Below, piece after piece: positions 1 through 8,519 of a stretch of 64,000 nt of DNA. The position numbers were made by a program, and so were the translations under genes. The stretch covers positions 35,979,321-36,043,320 of the forward strand of contig OX291542.1 in assembly GCA_946406115.1 (NCBI GenBank). The letters are read 5' to 3'. Position 1 is the first letter of the stretch; each line of letters starts with the position of its first letter. The notes under the pieces are model-generated. The model ran no database searches and had not been told where the DNA came from. It saw nothing but the letters and a program-made list of their open reading frames with translations. The stretch comes from Apoda limacodes. Lineage: Eukaryota; Arthropoda; Insecta; Lepidoptera; Limacodidae.

Positions 1-395
1 CCTATATAACCTAATATAATTTTTATTTTAATACAACTTTCAATTTTAAATAACAATGCCTTCCTTTGTTTACGATTTAGAACATTCTTTACTGGCCGAT
101 ATTAGAGTACAAGAAGGTTGTATTATGGAAATGTTAGAAGCGTCAATAGCCTATGGTGACCGCTTACCATCAGGCGGACCGTTAGCTTGTTTGCCAATTT
201 TTAATATATAATATTTAATTTCTTTTTTAATATTTAAAAAAAAAATACTGTTCTATTCTTTTTACTTAGGAATAATTGGAAATCCCTTTCGAGACTTTTA
301 ATCTTAGTGACACATTGTTAACAGTAGATGTAGGTGCAATTATTTTGGAACATAGGTATTATACGGCAAATTTTTAAATAGGTATGTATTCAATA
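1..395 (+). other. Short unassigned ORF (56-211) and adjacent coding-looking fragment
   Basis: An ATG at 56-58 opens a 51-codon frame ending at TAA 209-211. Its composition is mixed and protein-like (begins MPSFVYDLEH, ends CLPIFNI). A second stretch, about 276-376, reads through without a stop in another frame. Between them lies AT-rich sequence ending in a pyrimidine run and TTAG at 266-269, which resembles a splice acceptor, but joining there does not give an open frame. This could be a decayed exon pair, a transposon remnant or chance. I do not recognise the protein. Confidence 0.2.
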
Positions 396-775
396 TAAAA
401 TGCATACTAATATTATAAATGCAAAAGTAAATCTGTCTGTTTGTACCTCTTTACGCTTAAACAGCTGTACTGATTAAGATGAAATTTAGCATGGTGAAAG
501 TTTGACTCCCGAAAAAGGACATAGGCTACTTGAAAACGTTAAGTGTGAGTCCGTTTTTTATAATTAAGGAGTTGCCTTTGAAATCTTACATCGATAACCT
601 AATTCAGGGCGGGGGAACTGCGGTCAAATTTGGCATGGAGATAGTTTGAGTCCCGAAGAAGGACATAAGCTACTTGAAAACTTCAAGTGTTAGTCGGTTT
701 TTTTTCTATAAGTGAGGAGTTGTCGTTGGAATTCTACATCGATAACGCGGGCAAAAGCTAGTATTATATGAGTGT
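395..775 (+). repeat. Helitron/Lep1-like dispersed repeat with internal duplication
   Basis: The segment starts with a 'tactaatattataaatgcaaaagtaa' type terminus followed by 'ctgtctgtttgt', the signature of a very common lepidopteran dispersed repeat that I associate with Lep1/Helitron-like elements (assignment from memory). The phrase around 'gacataggctacttgaaaac' occurs at about 519 and again near 662, so about 145 bp are tandemly duplicated inside it. No coding capacity. Confidence 0.5.
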
Positions 776-827
776 AACTTACTCATGATGATGTCTGATC
801 GAGGGTCAATAAATTGCAAATCAAATA

Positions 828-1682
828 TACACACCGGCACAATTAGCAGAACACAAAAAAAAAGGATTTGAACGAATGGCAGCAGGTTTCTTTACTGATG
901 AGTGCAGAGTTCTTTTAAAACAGATCGATGGGAGACAGCGAATATGGAGACGCAAAGGAGAACGCCACATACAGTCTAATTTTGAACACACAGTGGCTTA
1001 TGGTGTCGGCTCGATTATGGTTTGGGGAGGGATATGTTTGGGAGCTGGCACGGAGTTAGTGATAGTCACAGGAGGGACCATGACAGCAGATCGATACATC
1101 AGAGACATTTTAGAAGAACATGTTGTACCATTTGCCTCATTTATTGGTGACGACTTTATTCTAATGCAAGATAATGCTCGTGCTCATAGTGCACAATTGG
1201 TACAGGCATATCTGAGCCACGTAGGTATACCGGTGATGCAGTGGCCAGCAAATTCCCCCGATATAAATCCGATAGAGCATGTCTGGGACTTGCTAAAAAG
1301 AAGGGTTAAATCCAGAATGCCACCCCCAACAATCTGAATGAACTTGGAAACGCATGACTTGAGGAGTGGAAAGCGGTTGCCTCAAGAAATCATCGATAAC
1401 ATAATCTGTAGCATGCCCAGACGAATGGAAACCGTAATCAGAGCAAGAGGGGGAAACACTCGTTATTAATTTTGCTTTAATTTTATTGTTAAATCATTTA
1501 ATGCTTACTTTTTTTTTTTTTTGATGGTTAATAATCATCTAAAAATTTCACTTATTTCAAATTTCTTTATTTTTCAATAAAAAATAACGAAGACTTTTCA
1601 AAGTCGTTGTTAAAAGATGTTAATCAATTTGTTATTATGTGTCTCACTTTTTTTTCTGTTCCGCTAATTGTGCCGGTGTGTA
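828..1682 (+). mobile_element. Internally deleted Tc1/mariner-family transposon
   Basis: Inverted termini of about 26 bp are clear: 'cacaccggcacaattagc' at about 829-846 is repeated in reverse complement at about 1664-1681, with TA/TATA at each outer edge as expected for a TA target duplication. The element is about 855 bp, shorter than a typical autonomous Tc1 (about 1.3-1.7 kb). It retains the C-terminal half of a transposase and has lost the N-terminal DNA-binding part. Confidence 0.8.
876..1470 (+). pseudogene. Tc1-like DD34E transposase, truncated
   Basis: The open part (876-1337, 153 codons) carries the catalytic core of a Tc1-family transposase: a first-Asp region 'FTDECR' at about residues 6-11, 'VWGG' near residue 50, second Asp in 'MQDNARAH', and catalytic Glu in 'SPDINPIEHVWD', with 34 residues between second Asp and Glu. 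The N-terminal paired-like HTH domains are absent. After a stop at about 1335, recognisable C-terminal coding sequence continues in other frames to TAA near 1468, broken by stops. It cannot make an active enzyme. Confidence 0.8.
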
Positions 1683-1739
1683 TATCATCAACACTTTTAA
1701 TTATAGTTACCTACTATAATTTTGTACGCCCTAGGCAGT

Positions 1740-2330
1740 GCTCTTTATAGGTATTACTAGCTGACCCGGCGAACCGTGTTTCTTTTTTTAAAACAACTGC
1801 CGCACCAACCTATTGTGAAAGGGTTGTACTGATTCAGAAACCTTCCCCGACATATGCATAACAACTTACCAAAATTTCATTAAAATCGGTTTACCCTTAA
1901 AGTGCGAGTCCGACTCGCACTTGACCGTTTTTCTTTCATAAAAACCTTGCCCTAACACTATCAAACACAACAAAAAATTACCTGAATTGGTCCATCGTCT
2001 TCGAGTTTTCCTTAGTGCGCGAGTCCGACCCGCACTTGACCCTTTTTTCTTCCTCAGAAACCTTCCCCGGCGTGTGCAAAACAACTTACCAAAATTCCAT
2101 TAAAATCGATTTACACTTTTTGCGCGAGCCCGACTCGCACTTAACCGTTTTTTTTTTCATAAAAACTTTGCTCTAGCACTATTAAACACAACATAAAAAA
2201 AAACCCCAATTGGTCCAGCCGTCTTCGAGTTTTCCTCAGTGCGCGAGTCCGACTCACACTTGACCATTTTTTTCTTTCATAAAAACCTTGCCCTAACACT
2301 AACAAACGCAACAAAAAAAAAGGGATTAAA
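1740..2330 (+). repeat. Dispersed repeat with tandem ~221-bp internal units
   Basis: A segment beginning 'tagctgacccggcgaaccgtg' contains two successive units, each with 'accttcccc', 'acaacttaccaaaatt', 'attaaaatcg' and 'cgactcgcactt'; the same phrases recur about 221 bp later (1842 and 2064), followed by a third partial copy. This is a typical insect interspersed-repeat tail. Open frames inside it are low-complexity shadows. Confidence 0.55.
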
Positions 2331-2639
2331 TATATTGACCACTAAAAAATAAGTACTTTGACACCCTAAGCTCTCTTACCAAAAAAATATACTCAATACC
2401 AAAAAAACTAAAACTGTACCAAAAAATAAAGTCTTAAATTACAATGTTTCTAGCTTTTTTTAGTCATGATTGCACTTTAAATTGTATTCAAGGACCAAAT
2501 GTAGTAAATGATCACCAAATCTAAGTGAGCAAATTAATGCGCCATAACTACCTAAATAACACAACATGATTGCCATAAAATGTAGGCATGTTACCTATTA
2601 AGTTAAATCTTGCGTCTTACAATTCTTTACTGCTCGACT

Positions 2640-3088
2640 CCCGGAAACTGAAGCCGCCCGATCCTTACTGGAAACAGTCTCGAGCTATTTGGACTCTGGC
2701 ATTCGATATATGTAAGGAAGTCTGACTTACCTCTCGAAACTCGTTAAAGTCGCACAGCGCGCAATGGAGCGAGCTATGCTCGGAGTGTGTCTGAGGGATC
2801 GAATCCAAAATGAGGACATCCGGTAGAGAACTAAAGTTACCGACATAGCTCGCATAATTAGCAAGCTGAAGTGGCAGTAAGCTGGCCACGTATGTCGAAG
2901 GACACAGTCCTAGAGAGGAGACCACGTATGGGAAGGCTAAGCGTGGGACGCCCTGTAACCCGGTGAAACGACGACCTTAAAAGGTAGGCTGGTGGTGGGT
3001 GAATGCAGAGGGCAGAGGACCGGGAGAAATGGCGCACCATTGTCAGCGCCAGCAGTGGACCAACATTTATGATGATGAACAATTTATT
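2640..3088 (+). pseudogene. RTE-like LINE, 3' end of reverse-transcriptase ORF (decayed)
   Basis: Plus-strand translation around 2745-2900 gives 'AQRAMERAMLGV' and then 'KVTDIAR', matching the C-terminal region of RTE-type LINE ORF2 proteins abundant in Lepidoptera. The frame is broken by stops (for example TAG after the 'DIR' codons near 2823). The segment ends in 'gtggaccaacatttatgatgatgaac', the usual 3' end with a short ATG/ATGATG run. The catalytic RT core is not present. Confidence 0.65.
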
Positions 3089-3399
3089 GAATAAACGCTC
3101 AAGAGCAATAATGTTTTTTGGTAGTGTTTATTAATTTAGACTTTAAAGGTCGGATTTTAGTGAACATTTTACAATAGTAATAGGGTCAAACTTTTGGGGT
3201 TAATTTACCATGTTTGGGTAAACAATGATTTATCTAGAGTTATTTACTTTTATAGGATAGCGCGATGTTTAATATTTGAATGACATTTTAAATTAAAATA
3301 TAGTACAAAATTTGATGGTCATTTACTATTTTTAGGTTAACAATGATTAATTTGGTATAATATTTGCTTTAAAAGAATAGCTAGATGTTACATTTGTGT

Positions 3400-4044
3400 A
3401 TATGATTTCACATTAAAATAGCGTGTATTTTCTGGTGATCATTTTTGGCAGTAAAAAGTTTTTTTTGACGTTATATTTTACTATATCTGGTGATAAGTTA
3501 AACATAAGCCAAAAAAAAAATTACCCGCATTGGTCCAGCCGTGTTCGAGTTTTGCGCTTAGCAATAAATTTTGCGATTCATTTTTATTTATATAGATTAC
3601 GCTAAATAGGTGTCTAGTTAAAAGTCAAAAAAATCTAATTAACTTGCTGCGAAACGAAACATGCAACAGTGATATTTTCGTAATTGTTTCCTTAGGTACC
3701 TACCTACTTACGTCAAACACAAAACAAGTGAAGATTCGCTTACGGATGGCTCGCGACTGATTATTTTGCTACTTCGCCTCGCCTCCCCCGTTTCAAGCCC
3801 CCTGTGTTTGTCAAGCGAGCAAGCTAATGACAGAATTCGCTTTTTACAAATTTGACTAATGATTTTTGTGTTTCGAATTATTGTGTTTATTCATTTAATT
3901 TAGTAAGAATGCTAGAAAAGTTTTTTTATTTAGAATTTTTTATATTATTATATTATCTAGGTCTGTGGTTCTTTAAAATTTTCGGAAACGTTTTTGTTAT
4001 AGTGTATAATAAGCACGAAGTTGCAGCTGTTTTGACCATAAATT
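3400..4044. other. Left flank of the Polinton; repeat tail then AT-rich sequence
   Basis: Around 3505-3600, 'ttacccgcattggtccagccgtgttcg' resembles the tail phrases of the 1.7-2.3 kb repeat, so this is probably the end of a composite insertion. From about 3600 to 4044 I see no gene or repeat; an open frame from 3852 runs into the TIR repeats and is not convincing. No target-site duplication could be identified with the right flank. Confidence 0.4.
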
Positions 4045-4163
4045 CTCACGAACTTTTTCCTGCTTTGTACGACTCGCGCTTGACCACTCTCAATACATCG
4101 TTCGTTCTGGCGCTCTACCCTCCAACCTCAACCCCCCGCCTAAAACTTTTCTGCCCCCCGCAC

Positions 4164-4397
4164 GACTCGCGCTTGACCACTCTCAAAACCACCCCTGTGT
4201 CTGGGGTGTGGCGACTCGCGCTTGACCACTCTCAAAACCACCCCTGCGTCTGGGGTGTGGCGACTCGCGCTTGACCACTCTCAAAACCACCCCTGTGTCT
4301 GGGGTGTGGCGACTCGCGCTTGACCACTCTCAAAACCACCCCTGTGTCTGGGGTGTGGCGACTCGCGCTTGACCACTCTCAAAACCACCCCTGTGTC
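4164..4397 (+). repeat. 49-bp subterminal tandem repeats, left TIR (5 copies)
   Basis: Units starting with 'gactcgcgcttgaccactct' begin at 4164, 4213, 4262, 4311 and 4360, each followed by 'caaaaccacccctg' and a 'ctggggtgtgg' block; the last unit is partial. A related start motif occurs at 4070. The GC-rich units contrast with the AT-rich element body. Subterminal repeats of this kind can bind the element's transposition or replication proteins (inference). Confidence 0.9.
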
Positions 4398-4535
4398 ACT
4401 GTTGGTTCTGTGTAGTTTTGTTAAGTAGTTATATCATTATCGTAATGGGTCTATCGTATTTTTCCGTTTATTAGTTATTCTTATTTAATTACAAATGTCG
4501 TGAGTGCGATAATGATGTTTGTGGTGACATTCCTA

Positions 4536-4544
4536 ATATATATA
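4536..4544 (+). promoter_or_regulatory. TATA box of the left TIR gene
   Basis: 'taatatatatagg' lies about 100 bp upstream of the ATG at 4641. The corresponding position in the right TIR also has a TATATATA run, even though a 40-bp indel lies next to it. TATA status is inferred from sequence and position only. Confidence 0.45.
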
Positions 4545-4640
4545 GGATCCATAAACACTAGTCGATAGTATTCATTCGAGTTACAATTTATCATCAAGTG
4601 TGATACTGAGGCTGGTTCTATTTCCTTCAAAAAAAAAGCT

Positions 4641-5294
4641 ATGGAGGTATGTGTTTTTTTGCTTTATAATTCTTTATCTATATTTATTATATATTACAGA
4701 CCCTCAAAACTATGTGTTTGTTTGAATGTCTATTACTTAAACCAATTTTGTTTAGGTTTTCACTTTAGGTAAATTTTTTATTCAAATTATTATACAAATA
4801 TGTTTTTAAAGCATAGGCTTATTTTATTACAGAATTCAACATTTAACGTAATGGAAGAAAACACGTTCAAGCATTACTACTACGCTACATCGGATGATGA
4901 GCAATCAACTGAGAAGGCCTTAGAAACAACAAAGCTCAAACGGTCTCGTCGAAATAGTATCGACTCATTCTTTGAGGGGACCAATCAGAAGAAAAAGAAA
5001 CTCAGCTCTACAGTGGCGAGATCTTCAAAAGATGGTATCCCTGGTGTCACATACTTGTCTACTAATAATGATGATGGGGCTCATGCTACACATTTGATAA
5101 AAATTGAGGTGTATGACCTCATAAAATTGAAAAAAGTACCAGTAGATGAACATTGGAAACACTCAGAAGTGAGGACCAAATATTATACGGATACAAAAGA
5201 TGAAAAATATGAGCAAACGAAGGGTATCATATTTGATATCACGAAGCAAATAGCAGAAACCAATAATTGTAAAAAATACTTTTTTAAAAAGTAA
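4641..5294 (+). CDS. TIR-encoded nuclear-type protein of unknown function (left copy)
   Basis: I do not recognise this protein. An open frame ends at 5292-5294. The likely gene has two exons: ATGGAG at 4641-4646, donor GAG|GTATGT, a 186-nt intron (4647-4832) ending in 'ttttattacag', then exon 2 from 4833; the join is phase 0 and in frame. The product would be about 155 residues. It is charged, with an acidic N-terminal stretch, a basic cluster 'KRSRR' and a second 'KKKK' run that look like nuclear localisation signals, then a C-terminal region with 'GIPGVTYLST' and 'EVYDLIKLKK'. An alternative unspliced start is the in-frame ATG at 4851. AATAAA follows at 5388-5393. It converges on the protease gene. 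A function in regulating or binding the element's ends is only a guess. The same gene sits in the right TIR, differing by one noticed residue (Glu here, Ala there). Confidence 0.6.
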
Positions 5295-5387
5295 TCTCTA
5301 ATAGCTAAATTAATTTATAAGAACCAGCTTCAGTATTACTCGAAATCAACTTTGAATCAAATTGTATCATGTTTGAGTTTTATTATG

Positions 5388-5406
5388 AATAAATGATATA
5401 AATAAA
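5388..5406 (+). terminator. Polyadenylation signals after the left TIR gene
   Basis: AATAAA occurs at 5388-5393 and again near 5401-5406, about 95 nt after the TIR gene stop. They lie just outside the inner edge of the TIR (5326), so the right copy does not share them. Confidence 0.5.
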
Positions 5407-5474
5407 AAATATTTTTTTGTTTTATAACCACTAATTACACAAACACACACATAAGAAAAAAACATTTTTTTATT

Positions 5475-5927
5475 TTAAAAAGTTTTATTATCAAAAATTG
5501 TTTTAAACATATCATATAATAAAATATCATTACATAGAGTGTTATTACTAAAGTGGTTTACAAAATCAATCATTGATTTACCATGAAACTTAAAATACAG
5601 ATAAACAAGACAATATTCCCCACAAACAGTTGTAAAGTCATTTTGAACTCTTTTATTATTGTAACTCCATATCTTAGTATTCTTATTTAAGAAATATAAA
5701 TGATGTCTACTAGGTTTACGACCATAAGAATCAAAGTATTCACCTATTCCATTTTTATTAATATGTATCCCCACCCAATGCGATCCAGGTTGATTGTCAA
5801 CATCTAAATTACTAATGAGAAAAGCAGGTAGGTGCATGAGTTCTGGTAATCTATTTGCAGCAAATACATTTAGTTTAATTTTCGGAGAAATTATCTTTAA
5901 ACATTTTTGAATATCTAAAGTATTCAT
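5475..5927 (-). CDS. Adenain-like cysteine protease (Polinton PRO)
   Basis: A 150-residue protein of the adenovirus-protease/Ulp1 cysteine protease class, expected to process capsid precursors during virion maturation. The catalytic order His-Asp-Gln-Cys is visible: His50 in 'GSHWVGIHI', Asp66 in 'YFDSYGR', Gln95 and Cys106 in 'CGEYC' (second Cys). Length and spacing fit the family. It is the last gene of the minus-strand cluster, starting 74 nt after the major capsid stop, and its 3' end faces the left TIR gene. An AT-rich stretch with AATAAA on the minus strand lies just past the stop. No breaks seen. Confidence 0.9.
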   Translation of the reverse strand: MNTLDIQKCLKIISPKIKLNVFAANRLPELMHLPAFLISNLDVDNQPGSHWVGIHINKNGIGEYFDSYGRKPSRHHLYFLNKNTKIWSYNNKRVQNDFTTVCGEYCLVYLYFKFHGKSMIDFVNHFSNNTLCNDILLYDMFKTIFDNKTF

Positions 5928-6001
5928 TTCAAAATGTTGATATTATGAATGTCAAAAGTATAATAAGTCCTTTCATTGAGTTCTAATTATTTATTATATT
6001 T

Positions 6002-7312
6002 TTAGCTACTGTAATCTACTGAAACATTACGATTTTTATCTATTTCAATAACATTATCAAATTCAGCATACACTATACAGTTTATTGTTTGTATGAGTGC
6101 TGCTTCAAAACGAACTTCCAGTCTTACGCTTCCATGTCTAATAAGATTCCAATGAGACGTAGAACTAGCTGATAAGTCTGGAGTTAAATCAAATGCCATC
6201 AAACAATATCCATTTGCATATTGTTCCCTAGAAATAGCATTACCATCATTCAAAAAGTGAATACCTGACCCGGAAAATAGTGTATGGTAAGCTGTGGTAA
6301 ATATATTGTTGTGAAACATTGGTTGTAAAGCTTTTGATGGTATTTGTTGGCCATCTATATACAAACTAAATGTATTTATTCCATAGTTTTCAAAGTTAAA
6401 AGGGTTTCTGTTAAAACTTCCATTAAAAGCAGCATTGTTTACAAAACCTATTATACACCTTTTTGGAACTTGACCAATAAATATGTTATCAAGCGTTTTT
6501 CCCTGAACTCCTGAAGGTATTGTGAGCACTTTGACTTCAGCTCTGGTTATAGGATACTTAGCGGTCGTTGCACTTAAAACTTTTTGATGTGCTAATAATA
6601 CACTTGGACTAATTTTTGCTCTACGAACTATAAGTGTAGCGTCAGTAAAAGTAACTTTCAGTTTAGCATCTGCACCAGCCATAAGATTAAAACTTTCTCT
6701 TGATCGTACTAGTTTAAGACTAATTTCAACACCATTTATCAGAAACTTTTCTTGATTAAACAAATCCCCATGCAAATGTCCTACCATTTCTACCTCTTTA
6801 CTCTCACGTACAAATTGATTCCTTTTTTTAAATCCATCATTAGAATCATCTAGTGAATTCATTTTTCCAGCTGTGTCTTCATACCATAGTCCACAAGTCA
6901 GATGAGATTGTTTAGCTGCTGGACCATAGTTTAATAAAGTTTCTATAAATGCCCTATAAGCATAAGTGTTGTTTGGTGGAGATACTAGTTTTTGATTTAA
7001 ATACACATTGAGTTGATTGAACAGTGAGTGTAACCAGTTATTAGTTGGGGCTACTACTGTAGCAGCAGCTAAGTTGGTGCCATCTTGGTTTCGAATTTTA
7101 ACTTTTAAATGTAGTAATGTATGAGACAAATCGATATAATCATCCCCCGTACCAGGAATTTGAAATTCAATTGGTCCATCGTCTGTAAGGGATGATATAG
7201 GTTTGTAGTGTATCCATTGTCCATTTTCAATACTTGTCTGAGTTGTTGGTAAAGCAAATAAATCCAATTCCGATTTTATACATTCACATGAATGATTATG
7301 CAAGAATGACAT
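6002..7312 (-). CDS. Polinton major capsid protein (double jelly-roll type)
   Basis: A 436-residue protein near the start of which come 'NGQWIHYKPIS' and 'GTGDDYIDLSHTLLHLKVKI', followed by 'NNWLHSLFNQLNVYLNQ', the sort of N-terminal jelly-roll signature I associate with Polinton major capsid proteins, which share the double jelly-roll fold with adenovirus hexon and other tailless dsDNA viruses. Length is close to the family's usual 400-550 residues. No transmembrane or signal segment. Its ATG overlaps the upstream gene's TAA (TAATG), implying coupled translation. It lies next to penton-like, pX-like and protease genes, a complete morphogenesis set. The frame is open throughout. The fold assignment is from remembered family resemblance, not a search. 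Confidence 0.88.
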   Translation of the reverse strand: MSFLHNHSCECIKSELDLFALPTTQTSIENGQWIHYKPISSLTDDGPIEFQIPGTGDDYIDLSHTLLHLKVKIRNQDGTNLAAATVVAPTNNWLHSLFNQLNVYLNQKLVSPPNNTYAYRAFIETLLNYGPAAKQSHLTCGLWYEDTAGKMNSLDDSNDGFKKRNQFVRESKEVEMVGHLHGDLFNQEKFLINGVEISLKLVRSRESFNLMAGADAKLKVTFTDATLIVRRAKISPSVLLAHQKVLSATTAKYPITRAEVKVLTIPSGVQGKTLDNIFIGQVPKRCIIGFVNNAAFNGSFNRNPFNFENYGINTFSLYIDGQQIPSKALQPMFHNNIFTTAYHTLFSGSGIHFLNDGNAISREQYANGYCLMAFDLTPDLSASSTSHWNLIRHGSVRLEVRFEAALIQTINCIVYAEFDNVIEIDKNRNVSVDYSS

Positions 7313-7758
7313 TATTTGTTTGAAAATATATCTTTAGTATTTCTATTAATTTTATACTTTCTAGCTCTCAACTCTTTCAAAGCTGTTGACGGAATGGAAT
7401 GAAACCGACGTTGACGTTTCGTTATATAACCTGATCCATTCATTAGTCTTTCAATTTTATCATCTGCTCTTCGTTTTAAATTACTACTTACATCTTTTAA
7501 CCGTGTTTGCACAGATTCATTCATTGGTTTCTGGCTTATCATATCGCTTAATAATCCCACTCCAGCATTAAGAGCCTCTTTACCAATTACTCTTGCCCCA
7601 CTTGATAATAAAGGTAGTACTGATCGAAACAGGCCTCCTAAAAAGCTTCCTATTCCATGACCACGTTGATGTGGTACACCTTTATAAATTACACCAATTC
7701 CTGATCCTGCTTGGTGTGAATAGTATTGCTCATAGGGACAAATACTGTTATTATGCAT
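7312..7758 (-). CDS. pX/pVI-like minor virion protein (Polinton PX)
   Basis: A 148-residue basic protein with a glycine-rich amphipathic stretch, 'RGHGIGSFLGGLFRSVLPLL' at about residues 33-52, then an Ala/Gly-rich helix and a Lys/Arg-rich C-terminal half ('KRQRRF'). This pattern matches the Polinton PX family, proposed to be related to adenovirus pVI/pX, internal proteins that interact with capsid, DNA or membranes and are cut by the viral protease. Its ATG overlaps the upstream penton-like gene's stop (TAATG), and its own stop overlaps the major capsid start in the same way. Which adenovirus protein it corresponds to cannot be settled here. Confidence 0.75.
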   Translation of the reverse strand: MHNNSICPYEQYYSHQAGSGIGVIYKGVPHQRGHGIGSFLGGLFRSVLPLLSSGARVIGKEALNAGVGLLSDMISQKPMNESVQTRLKDVSSNLKRRADDKIERLMNGSGYITKRQRRFHSIPSTALKELRARKYKINRNTKDIFSNK

Positions 7759-8519
7759 TATAATCGCTTAAAGTGTAGTTTAACATATGCGGTCCCAAAT
7801 TGAAATGGTATTTTATTACCAGTGTTTGTTCTTATATCTATTTCAATTGTATCAAATTCTCTTCGCATAACTGGTAAGTAGTGGGGTGGTGAAAATACAT
7901 GCATCTTATAAGCACCATAGATATATTTCTCGGGGTCTAAAGGTATTATTCTTAACAATGGTGTCATAACATCTCCAACTATTTGCGGATCAATTATATC
8001 ACAGTAAACAAATAATTGAGAAGGTAATCCTAAATGTAAATTGGGTGGGTATCTTCCAACATTTTTTGTTATTAAATTAGTTTTTGGTTCAAAGCCAAGT
8101 TGAATACTTAACTTTGATGATAACGTTAAAGATGATATATTTTTATCGTTAATTTGAACAGAGACCATCTGGGAAACTTTATCATAATGAAAGCGACAGT
8201 TTTCTTTTAGGTTTAAGGCTTTTAAAATGTTATCAATATTATCATAATTGGTTGCAGGTATATGATTTTTATAAATGACTGATGATATTGATTTATCCAA
8301 AGGTACTATCATTTTCTTAGTAATATACATTATATTTTCACCCTCTTGAACTGTAAACATACTACATGGGTATTGAAATTCTACAACTCCAACAGACCAC
8401 TGTCCTTCTAATTTTATAGGTTTTGGAAGTTTTGTTGAAAAATTTGTAGTGGTATTACTCGGAAAATATTCCATTGAACTATTACTGAGCAAAGTTAAAT
8501 AAAAATCTTCCTTAATCAT
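7758..8519 (-). CDS. Penton-like minor capsid protein (Polinton PY)
   Basis: A protein of about 253 residues with beta-strand-rich composition: 'FYLTLLSNSSMEYFPSNTTT' near the start, 'GQWSVGVVEFQYP', 'LSIQLGF', and a strand-like C-terminus ending 'TAYVKLHFKRL'. This fits the Polinton PY family, predicted single jelly-roll vertex (penton) proteins. The frame is open back to an ATG at 8549, but the start at 8519 is preferred because it forms an ATGA overlap with the integrase stop and removes a basic N-terminal tail that overlaps the chromodomain. Downstream it couples through TAATG to the pX-like gene. Confidence 0.8.
   Translation of the reverse strand: MIKEDFYLTLLSNSSMEYFPSNTTTNFSTKLPKPIKLEGQWSVGVVEFQYPCSMFTVQEGENIMYITKKMIVPLDKSISSVIYKNHIPATNYDNIDNILKALNLKENCRFHYDKVSQMVSVQINDKNISSLTLSSKLSIQLGFEPKTNLITKNVGRYPPNLHLGLPSQLFVYCDIIDPQIVGDVMTPLLRIIPLDPEKYIYGAYKMHVFSPPHYLPVMRREFDTIEIDIRTNTGNKIPFQFGTAYVKLHFKRL

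Larger units (their letters stand above)
4045..5326 (+). repeat. Left terminal inverted repeat of the Polinton
   Basis: It matches the reverse complement of 15665-16888 nearly perfectly from 'ctcacgaactttttcctgc' (4045) to 'aatttataagaacca' (5326). Differences seen: five 49-bp repeats here versus three on the right, and absence here of about 40 bp found in the right copy between the TATA region and 'ggtattaggaatgtcacc'. It contains a complete small gene (4641-5294). Confidence 0.95.

Noticed and set aside
1866..2084. 72-codon minus-strand frame
   Set aside because: Derived from the dispersed repeat with duplicated units.
3852..4274. 140-codon plus-strand frame running into the left TIR
   Set aside because: Its second half is only the translated 49-bp repeat and its first half is AT-rich with no family resemblance; it crosses the element boundary.
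7386..7571. 61-codon plus-strand frame within the pX-like gene
   Set aside because: Antisense shadow of a well-supported gene.
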